Assembly (NCBI GenBank): GCA_002305165.1
Contig: DBQI01000065.1
Coordinates: 221,329 to 285,328, forward strand
DNA length: 64,000 bases
Direction: 5' to 3'
Source of the DNA: Armatimonadetes bacterium UBA1398
GTDB taxonomy: Bacteria; Armatimonadota; Zipacnadia; UBA1398
Positions 27,188 through 33,485 of the stretch are shown piece after piece (positions within the stretch are counted from its first letter, which is position 1; every line of letters begins with the position of its first letter). The notes under the pieces were generated by a model. The model saw only the letters and a program-made list of their open reading frames with translations, was not told the origin of the DNA and searched no databases. A program made the position numbers and the translations under genes.

Positions 27188-27925
27188 TTGAGCGAAGACG
27201 CGAAGTGCCCAGAGACTGCGGCGACCAAATGTAGCGCGATGCCCCTCATCGGTGAGACCGCCCCGAGTTTTACCGCCGTTACCACCCAAGGTGAGGTCAA
27301 CTTCCCCGAGGACTACAAGGGCAAGTGGGTCATCCTCTTCAGCCACCCCGCAGACTTCACGCCCGTCTGCACGACTGAGTTCATGACTTTCGCCAGTATG
27401 ATCGACAAGTTCAAAGCCGTGAACTGCGAGCTGCTCGGCCTCTCCATCGACAGCCACTATAGCCACATCGCTTGGCTCCGTACGATCTACGAGAAGATCC
27501 AATGGAAGAACTGGAGCAACCTAGAGGTTACTTTCCCGGTGATCGCTGACCTCAAGATGGATGTAGCCAAGAAGTTCGGCATGGTTCAACCCTCGGAGGC
27601 CGACACCCAGGCCGTGCGCGCCGTCTTCGTGATCGACGATCAGGCCAAGGTCCGCACGATTCTCTACTACCCCCTCTCCCTGGGCCGCAACTTCGATGAG
27701 CTGCTTCGGATCGTCATCGCTCTACAGACGGCCGACGCGCATAACTGCGCAACCCCGGCTGACTGGCGACCGGGCGACGATGTCATCATCCCGGCCCCGG
27801 GGAGCTGCGGCCTCGCCAAGGAGCGCGTCGAGGGCGCCGGCTCGGGCGACTACAAGTGCCTCGACTGGTTCCTGTGCTTCAAGCCCGTCGACAAGTCCAA
27901 GCTGACCCTTCCCCCTGGGGTCTAG
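27188..27925 (+). CDS. Peroxiredoxin, Prx6 (1-Cys type) family
   Basis: A 245-residue thiol peroxidase that reduces peroxides with an active-site cysteine. The TTG at 27188 lies 9 nt after AAGGAG. The catalytic motif P-x-x-x-T-x-x-C is present (PADFTPVCTTEF, peroxidatic Cys about residue 61). Prx6 features follow: GLSIDSHYSHIAWL, FPVIADLKMDVAKKFGM, RAVFVIDDQAKVRTILYYPLSLGRNFDELLRIV and a long C-terminal arm (PADWRPGDDVIIPAPG). Extra cysteines occur at the N-terminus (CPETAATKC) and in the C-terminal arm and could act in resolution. It has its own dyad-marked promoter and a downstream hairpin, so it is a single-gene unit. Confidence 0.95.
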   Translation: MSEDAKCPETAATKCSAMPLIGETAPSFTAVTTQGEVNFPEDYKGKWVILFSHPADFTPVCTTEFMTFASMIDKFKAVNCELLGLSIDSHYSHIAWLRTIYEKIQWKNWSNLEVTFPVIADLKMDVAKKFGMVQPSEADTQAVRAVFVIDDQAKVRTILYYPLSLGRNFDELLRIVIALQTADAHNCATPADWRPGDDVIIPAPGSCGLAKERVEGAGSGDYKCLDWFLCFKPVDKSKLTLPPGV

Positions 27926-27945
27926 CCCTTCGCACTATCCACTAC

Positions 27946-27980
27946 GGCGCCGTCGCCCGATCCTCTCGGGCGGCGGCGCC
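27946..27980 (+). terminator. Hairpin terminator after the peroxiredoxin gene
   Basis: Two 15-nt arms (GGCGCCGTCGCCCGA and TCGGGCGGCGGCGCC, 14 of 15 paired, 5-nt loop) lie 20 nt beyond the stop. There is no T-run. Confidence 0.65.
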
Positions 27981-28071
27981 TTGCCGGCATTAGCAGGAGG
28001 CGCCTCCCGGGCCCCCACCCCCCTCCTCCACCAACCCGTAGACGCACGGGACTCTGGGTTTGTATATGTTG

Positions 28072-28100
28072 TTGACATGTTGTGGTGGAGTGTATATGCT
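28072..28100 (+). promoter_or_regulatory. Strong sigma-70-like promoter of the NifX/MinD operon
   Basis: A perfect TTGACA (28072-28077), a 17-nt spacer and TATGCT (28095-28100). The intergenic region 27981-28351 is otherwise non-coding and contains this promoter, the dyads over it, and a ~240-nt leader. Confidence 0.7.
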
Positions 28101-28125
28101 GCAAGCATATATGCGGACAGCATAT
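28093..28125. promoter_or_regulatory. Overlapping inverted repeats (operator candidates) over the -10 box
   Basis: TATATGCT (28093-28100) and AGCATATA (28104-28111) are perfect 8-bp arms with a 3-nt spacer. GCATATATGC (28105-28114) is itself palindromic. ATATGC (28109-28114) and GCATAT (28120-28125) form a second dyad. Four half-sites of ATATGC type therefore cover the -10 box and start region. Confidence 0.55.
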
Positions 28126-28351
28126 AACCGCGTGAGGGGAGACTACGGAAGTGGCTACACCCTATAGCCGACACCGAAAGGCGGCCCTTGGCGGACTAGA
28201 GCACGGCCATCGCGAGGTGTGGTCAATCAATGGTGGAGTTCGCGAACCGCTGTCTTCTGTTGAAGAGTGAACGGGCGGCGAGCGAAGACAGGCGGACGCC
28301 GAATGCGTCTGCAGATGCGCTCAGAGAGCGATAGGGAGAGGTGAGATCGCT

Positions 28352-28672
28352 ATGAGGAATCGGAACATGCTTCGACTCACGGGGCAACCTGGCTGGCTTC
28401 GCTTGGGCTACAGCCCAGGCTGGGTGGGACGCAGCGCCTCGGGCGTGGGCCCCTGCGCCGAGTACCTACTGACCGGCGCATGGCCCCGCGGAATGCAGAT
28501 CCCCGCGCAGTTCTCGGCGCCCCTGGCCGCGCCGGCTCCCGCAGCGGGATTGACCGCTCAGATCACGACCTTGCAGCAGTCCATCCAGAACCTGGCCAGC
28601 CAGGTGGCTGTGATGGAGCAGCGCCTCGCCAGCATCGAGGTGGCGAGTGGCCCCAAAGGAGGGACCCAGTGA
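28352..28672 (+). CDS. Small coiled-coil protein, DUF5320-like by context
   Basis: 106 residues; the ATG follows GGGAGAGGTGAG by 6 nt. The N-terminal half is Gly/Trp/Arg-rich with one Cys (GVGPCAEYLL), and the C-terminal ~40 residues form a heptad-like coiled coil (ITTLQQSIQNLASQVAVMEQRLASIE). Short Gly-rich plus coiled-coil proteins of the DUF5320 kind recur beside MTH1175/NifX-like and ferredoxin-containing MinD ATPases; the family label rests on that context. Its stop overlaps the next start (GTGA), so it is the first gene of the operon. The similar coiled coil at the end of the next protein suggests hetero-association. Confidence 0.65.
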   Translation: MRNRNMLRLTGQPGWLRLGYSPGWVGRSASGVGPCAEYLLTGAWPRGMQIPAQFSAPLAAPAPAAGLTAQITTLQQSIQNLASQVAVMEQRLASIEVASGPKGGTQ

Positions 28673-29340
28673 AGGTAGCGATAGCATCGAGTGGCACGAC
28701 GCTTGACTCAGCGGTCGATCCCCGTTTCGGGCGCTGCGCGCACTTTCTCGTGTGTGACACGGATGATAGCTCCCTGGTGGAGGTAATCCCCAATACGGCG
28801 GCCGCACAGGGCTCGGGGGCCGGCATCGCTGCCGCGCAGTTGGTCGCTGATGCTGGTGCGGAGGCAGTGATCGGCAGCCGGTTCGGGCCCAACGCCTTCC
28901 AGGCTCTGAGCGGCGGCGGCATCGCCGTCTACGAGTGCACGGGCGGCACTGCGCTTGATGCCTTGGCCGCCTTCAAAGCAGGCCAGTTGCAGCAGATCGC
29001 TGGGCCCACCGTCCAGGCTCACTACGGCACGAGTGGCGAAGTTGCTGGGCCTGCGTCCGGTCCTACGGCAGGCCCAGGCCTCGGCGGCGGCGGGATGGCT
29101 ACGGGTAGCGGCATGGGAAGAGGCATGGGTGGCGGAATGGGCCGCGGTCGATGTGGAGGAGGCGGTCGTGGCGGTGGCATGGGGATGTGTGTGCAGGCCA
29201 TGCCGACGGGCGCACCGCCGCAAGACGCTAATGCCGTGGATTCCGCAGTTCTCCGCCAGATCACCGACATGGTCAACGAGCTCTCGAAACAGGTGGGCGC
29301 TCTGAACGAGCGCATCAGCCAGATCGAGAAGCGACTCTAG
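28669..29340 (+). CDS. NifX/NafY/MTH1175-like (dinitrogenase iron-molybdenum cofactor family) protein
   Basis: GTG at 28669, 5 nt after an AAAGGAGGG site and overlapping the previous stop, gives 223 residues. The first ~115 residues are the Nitro_FeMo-Co fold (VKVAIASSGTTLDSAVDPRFGRCAHFLVCD, with GIAAAQLVADAGAEAVIG further on). This family binds iron-molybdenum or other Fe-S cluster precursors. A Gly/Met/Arg-rich low-complexity linker follows (GMGRGMGGGMGRGRCGGGGR), then a Cys and a coiled coil (ELSKQVGALNERISQIEKRL) resembling that of the upstream protein. No nitrogenase genes are in the window, so cofactor delivery to nitrogenase is unlikely and the client is unknown. Confidence 0.85.
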   Translation: MKVAIASSGTTLDSAVDPRFGRCAHFLVCDTDDSSLVEVIPNTAAAQGSGAGIAAAQLVADAGAEAVIGSRFGPNAFQALSGGGIAVYECTGGTALDALAAFKAGQLQQIAGPTVQAHYGTSGEVAGPASGPTAGPGLGGGGMATGSGMGRGMGGGMGRGRCGGGGRGGGMGMCVQAMPTGAPPQDANAVDSAVLRQITDMVNELSKQVGALNERISQIEKRL

Positions 29341-29414
29341 TCCCACGACGGAGCTAGCGCCGCCCCATCGAACCATGGGGGCGGCGCTGGCTCCTGGATA
29401 CCCCGAGGTTGCGG

Positions 29415-30293
29415 ATGAGTAACAGGTACCCCCTCACTATCGGCGTGGCTGCCGGCAAGGGCGGCACCGGCAAGACGTTGATCGCCACGAGTCTGGCTCT
29501 CGCCATCGCGGAGTCTGACGGCACTCCCGTCCGCTTGCTGGACTGTGACGTGGAGGAACCCAACTCATGGCTTCTTCTCAGCCCTGACGAGCACGAGCGC
29601 AGAACGGTGGACGTGGCGCTCCCGAGGGTGGACATGGACCTCTGCACTCTCTGCGGACGCTGCGCCGAGGTCTGCGAGGTAAGCGCCATCGCCCGCATCC
29701 GAGACAAGATCGTGATCTTCCCGGACCTATGCTTCGCCTGCGGCTCCTGTGTCTTCGCATGCCCTGTGAATGCCTTGTCCGAGGTTCCGAAGACAGTCGG
29801 AGAGGTGAGAACCGGACTCACGCCGGAAGGCGTCGAGGTGCGAGAAGGGCGGCTTGCCGTGGGTCAGATGCGAGCAGGCCCGGTGACGCGCGAGGTTCGC
29901 ACCGCAGTCGAGCCCCCCCTCGTCACGGTGATCGACTCGCCGCCCGGCACGGCATGTCCCATGCAACAGGCGGTGGAGGGCACGGACTTCTGCATCCTAG
30001 TGACGGAGCCGACGCCATTCGGCCGCAGTGACCTGAGGGCAGCCGTTGAGACCTGCCAAGCGCTGGGAGTTCCCTGTGGCGTGGTGGTGAACCGTCTCGA
30101 TCCAGGTGAGCCAGTCCCTGACGATCTGTCCCCCGAGGGCGTCCCCGTGCTCCTGGAGATCCCACATGACAGAGGGATCGCCGAGGCGTACTCACGCGGG
30201 GAGGCCCTGTACCGCGCCTTTCCCGCGTGGAGAGAGCCCCTCACACACCTCTACCACGAAGTGCGGAGGCTCGCGGGAACGAGAAGCGAGTAG
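29415..30293 (+). CDS. MinD/Mrp-superfamily ATPase with two [4Fe-4S] ferredoxin motifs (copy 1)
   Basis: A 292-residue P-loop ATPase of the COG1149 type. The ATG at 29415 lies 6 nt after GAGG. The deviant Walker A is AGKGGTGKT (residues about 13-21), and the Walker-A'-like LLDCDVEEPN and switch DSPPGTACP are present. Inserted at about residues 77-120 is a bacterial ferredoxin with two complete CxxCxxCxxxC motifs (CTLCGRCAEVC and CFACGSCVFAC). Such proteins may use nucleotide hydrolysis to load, transfer or reduce Fe-S clusters; no member of this paired subfamily has a firmly known job. It is third in the operon and about 40 nt upstream of its paralogue. Confidence 0.9.
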   Translation: MSNRYPLTIGVAAGKGGTGKTLIATSLALAIAESDGTPVRLLDCDVEEPNSWLLLSPDEHERRTVDVALPRVDMDLCTLCGRCAEVCEVSAIARIRDKIVIFPDLCFACGSCVFACPVNALSEVPKTVGEVRTGLTPEGVEVREGRLAVGQMRAGPVTREVRTAVEPPLVTVIDSPPGTACPMQQAVEGTDFCILVTEPTPFGRSDLRAAVETCQALGVPCGVVVNRLDPGEPVPDDLSPEGVPVLLEIPHDRGIAEAYSRGEALYRAFPAWREPLTHLYHEVRRLAGTRSE

Positions 30294-30331
30294 CCCTTCC
30301 CGTCACTTGGGACACGGAAAGCGGGCCATCA

Positions 30332-31216
30332 ATGGCAGCAACTCAGTCAGTGCGCCGAGTCGTCATCCTGAGCGGGAAGGGGGGCACTGGCAAGACGACC
30401 GTCACCTCGTGCTTCGCGGACCTCACTCAGCCGGCGGTGCTTGTCGATGCCGATGTGGATGCGGCGAACCTTCACTTGATGCTCACACCCGAGATCATCT
30501 CGCAGCGAGAGTTCTGGGGCGCCAAAGTCGCGGTACGCGACCCGGCGAAATGCAATGGGAGTGGGGAGTGTGAGCGACGCTGCCGATTCGACGCCATCAC
30601 GGAGGAGCGAGTCTATGACTCGCGATGCGAGGGGTGTGGGCTCTGCGTGCTCACATGCCCGAGCGGGGCTCTGACGCTCGAGACGGTCCTCAGCGGGCAT
30701 GTTGTGGAGGCCCGCACGCCGTACGGTCCTCTCGCATCGGGGCGGCTAGTGCCAGCGGGAGAGAGCTCTGGCAAGCTGGTAACCGAGGTGCGGAATGTGG
30801 CCGACGCTGTCGCCGAGGCCGAAGGCCTCTCCCTCCAGCTGATCGACGGACCTCCCGGTATCGGGTGCACGGCGATCGCCGCGTTGGCAGGTGTCGACTT
30901 AGCTCTACTGGTGACCGAGCCGTCAGCCTCCGGACTTCACGACCTGAAGCGGGTCCGGCAGCTTCTCGGCCACTTCCAGATACCCGCGAGCCTCATTGTC
31001 AACCGGTGCGACATCAATCCCGAGACTACCGAGTCACTGCGCCGCTGGGGCGACGAGGAGAGAGTGCCCTTACTCGCCGCCTTGCCCTTCGATGAGGCGG
31101 TCCCGCGCGCGGTTCGCGCCGGCGTTCCGCTGACCCGTTTCGCGCCCAGTTCGCCCGTTTCCGCAGGGCTTCGGCAAGCCTGGGACGCCGTTGCCGCCTG
31201 GCTGTGGAGCGCCTAG
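30332..31216 (+). CDS. MinD/Mrp-superfamily ATPase with ferredoxin insert (copy 2, one Cys ligand changed)
   Basis: 294 residues from the ATG at 30332; a longer in-frame reading from 30227 overlaps copy 1 and is not conserved. The deviant Walker A is SGKGGTGKTT, followed by VLVDADVDAANLH and the switch DGPPGIGCT. The ferredoxin insert has one intact motif (CEGCGLCVLTC) and one atypical motif (CNGSGECERRC; Cys74, Ser77, Cys80, Cys84), in which the second ligand is Ser. It ends the operon. Paired ferredoxin-MinD ATPases plus a NifX-like protein suggest a heterodimeric cluster-handling ATPase. Confidence 0.9.
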   Translation: MAATQSVRRVVILSGKGGTGKTTVTSCFADLTQPAVLVDADVDAANLHLMLTPEIISQREFWGAKVAVRDPAKCNGSGECERRCRFDAITEERVYDSRCEGCGLCVLTCPSGALTLETVLSGHVVEARTPYGPLASGRLVPAGESSGKLVTEVRNVADAVAEAEGLSLQLIDGPPGIGCTAIAALAGVDLALLVTEPSASGLHDLKRVRQLLGHFQIPASLIVNRCDINPETTESLRRWGDEERVPLLAALPFDEAVPRAVRAGVPLTRFAPSSPVSAGLRQAWDAVAAWLWSA

Positions 31217-31237
31217 TAGCCACTGGAGCGAAGCGCC

Positions 31238-31918
31238 CTACCCCAGCATCTGACGAACCGTCTCGGCTGGGTCGGGGGCTCCGAACAGGGCGGTTCCGGC
31301 GACGAGGATGTTCGCGCCAGCAAGCCGGGCCTCCCGCGCCGTGGCGGGCCCGATGCCACCGTCGACGCTGAGATCCATGTCGTGGATCTCCCCAGCCTCG
31401 ATCATCTCCCGAAGCTCGCGGACCTTGTTGAGCTGCTCGGGCAGCATGGCCTGCCCGCCCCAGCCGGGGTTGACGGTCATGATCAGGACCTCGTCGACGT
31501 GATCGAGCAATGCCTCTGCGAAGCTGACCGGGGTCCCGGGATTCAGGCATATGCCCGGCGAGGCTTGTGCCTCGACGATGAGATCTATGGCTCGGCGGAC
31601 ATTCGGCGTCGCTTCCGGGTGGACGATGAAACGGTCCGCTCCGGTATCCAGGAACGCTTGGAGCAGCCGCTCGGGCCGCTCGACCATGAGGTGAACCGAG
31701 ACGGGCACCTCGACGACGGCAGCCACGCGTGCGATGAGGTCCGGTCCGAAGGAGATGTTCGGCACGAAGTGGCCGTCCATCACGTCGGCGTGGATCATCC
31801 CAGCGCCGGCCTTGACCGCACGCTGCGCCTCCGACGCGGCGCGACCCAGGTCACACCCCAGGATCGAGGCCGAGACTTGCACCGAGGCGCCTCTGCTGAC
31901 ACGGTCTGAGCTGGACAT
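31238..31918 (-). CDS. rpe: Ribulose-phosphate 3-epimerase
   Basis: Rpe interconverts ribulose-5-phosphate and xylulose-5-phosphate in the pentose phosphate pathway. The ATG at 31918 (MSSSDRVSRGASVQVSASILGCD) is 8 nt after GGAG and gives 226 residues, the normal TIM-barrel length. The longer frame to 32101 overlaps the sulfatase-like gene. Motifs are SASILGCD, HADVMDGHFVPNISFG (metal His and catalytic Asp), VHLMVERP, LIMTVNPGWGGQ and the phosphate-binding VDGGIG plus VAGTALFG. It ends 22 nt from the convergent MinD-like gene. Confidence 0.95.
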   Translation of the reverse strand: MSSSDRVSRGASVQVSASILGCDLGRAASEAQRAVKAGAGMIHADVMDGHFVPNISFGPDLIARVAAVVEVPVSVHLMVERPERLLQAFLDTGADRFIVHPEATPNVRRAIDLIVEAQASPGICLNPGTPVSFAEALLDHVDEVLIMTVNPGWGGQAMLPEQLNKVRELREMIEAGEIHDMDLSVDGGIGPATAREARLAGANILVAGTALFGAPDPAETVRQMLG

Positions 31919-32000
31919 GGGCATCGCTCCAAGTGGCGAGGTATGTGCGCGGCGGGATTCGGGGAACGCCGGCCCCGGCCCTCTGTTCGTGGGCGACGAG

Positions 32001-33326
32001 CTATGGCCTTCCCTGGGCGATCCAGTCCGCCCAAGCCCGGCCGAGGGTGATGTCACCGAGCATGATCGGGTCCCCGGGCAGGCGGTTACGCCGCACTTCA
32101 TCGCTGATCCACGCTTCGAGGCGCGACTCCAGCGACCGTGTGCGCTCGGGCTGAGAGGCGGCGATGTTGTCGAGTTCGTGCGGGTCGGCCTTCAGATCGT
32201 ACAGCTCCACCCGAGGCATGCCGTGGAAGTCCGGCTGGCGCGAGAGGATGAGCTTCTCCGAGTTGGTGCGGATGGCCCACTTCTTCTGCCACGTGCACTC
32301 CGACGTCGTGATGAACTCGCGGCTGGGCATCTCCTGCCCGCCGAGAGCCGGGAGGAGGCTAGCACCCTCCATGGCTTCCGGGATGGGCTCTCCGGCCGCA
32401 TCGAGGAGGGTTGGCGCCAGGTCAGGATGCTGAGCGAAGCCAGCGATGCGCTGGCCCGCGGCGACGCCTGGGCCCCGAACGATAAGTGGGCAGTGGATGT
32501 TGCCGTCATAGAGGCCATGGTGGTCGAAGAAGATGTCGTGCCGATAGAAGAGCTCTCCGTGGTCTGAAACGAGCATGACGACCGTGTCATCGGCATGCCC
32601 CGACTCATCGAGCGCATGGAGGAGCGCGCCCACGCCGTCGTCCGCATGGTGGACCTCGCCGTCGTAGAGAGACACGACGTACTCCGCGTCCCGCATACCG
32701 GCCGGGAGCTTCTCGAACCACTTCGACCACATGATCCGGAAGTACTGGTCCTTCAGCGGCGCCAGGGTGTCTGGCAGGCTGGGGTCGGCGGGGTCTCCCT
32801 CATAGAAGAGCCGGTGCTTCTCGGGCGGCAGATAGGGCGTGTGAGGGTCCCAGTAGTGCAGAACCATGAAGAAGGGCTCGTCGGCGTGGGCCCGGAGCCA
32901 CGGGATGGCGCGGTTGTTGATCGTCTCGCAGGTGTAGCCGAAGTCATGGTAGCGGGTCGTTGAGTCCACTAGGAACTCGAAGCCGTGCACGAACCACTGC
33001 TGGTACCGCGCCAGACAGCAGAAGGAGGCGGTGGTATACCTCGACTTCCGCAGCAGGCTTGGGAGCCATGGCGACCCGGGCGCAAGCAGATCGTCACTTT
33101 TGTGGCTCACTATCCCGTGAGTGAGCGGGCGCTGGCCCGTGTACATCGTGGTGAAGGAGGGTTGAGTGGGGACTCCGGCCGCGAAGAAGTCCTCGAAGAC
33201 GGCCCCCTGGGCGGCCAACGCGTCGATATTGGGGCTGGTCGGTCTGGGGTAGCCATAGCAGCCAAGATGGTCGGCCCTGAGGCAGTCCACGACGATGAAG
33301 AGGATGTTGGGTCTCGAGGTGTTCAC
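32001..33326 (-). CDS. Sulfatase-superfamily (alkaline-phosphatase fold) hydrolase
   Basis: 441 residues; GTG at 33326, without a strong ribosome site and without a signal peptide. The fold signatures are present: NILFIVVDCLRADHLGCYGY with the metal Asp, SPNIDALAAQG, later VSDHGE and the FFDHHGLYDGNIHCPLIVRGPG segment. At the nucleophile position the sequence is T54-Q-P-S-F followed by TTMYTG. The Cys/Ser that is converted to formylglycine in true sulfatases is therefore Thr, and the following Arg is Phe. This makes it closer to the Thr-using phospho- or phosphoglycerol-transfer branch, or a sulfatase relative of unknown chemistry. It is followed by rpe. Confidence 0.85.
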   Translation of the reverse strand: MNTSRPNILFIVVDCLRADHLGCYGYPRPTSPNIDALAAQGAVFEDFFAAGVPTQPSFTTMYTGQRPLTHGIVSHKSDDLLAPGSPWLPSLLRKSRYTTASFCCLARYQQWFVHGFEFLVDSTTRYHDFGYTCETINNRAIPWLRAHADEPFFMVLHYWDPHTPYLPPEKHRLFYEGDPADPSLPDTLAPLKDQYFRIMWSKWFEKLPAGMRDAEYVVSLYDGEVHHADDGVGALLHALDESGHADDTVVMLVSDHGELFYRHDIFFDHHGLYDGNIHCPLIVRGPGVAAGQRIAGFAQHPDLAPTLLDAAGEPIPEAMEGASLLPALGGQEMPSREFITTSECTWQKKWAIRTNSEKLILSRQPDFHGMPRVELYDLKADPHELDNIAASQPERTRSLESRLEAWISDEVRRNRLPGDPIMLGDITLGRAWADWIAQGRP

Positions 33327-33485
33327 GGGTCGGAGTGTAGCATCCGGCCGCGGGGGTCACAAGACCGCGTCGAGCGTGCCGCCATCCCGTTCCGGCTCCC
33401 CGTAGCCGCAGGTTGGAGGCCCCGGCGCTGGGCTAACGGAACGAGGTACAGCGTATTGCCCGCGCAACGAGAGAAGGTCCGGACC

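Noticed and set aside
32985..33485. Upstream extension of the GH36-like open frame
   Set aside because: It is antisense to the sulfatase-like gene; the signal peptide and ribosome site place the true start at 33486.
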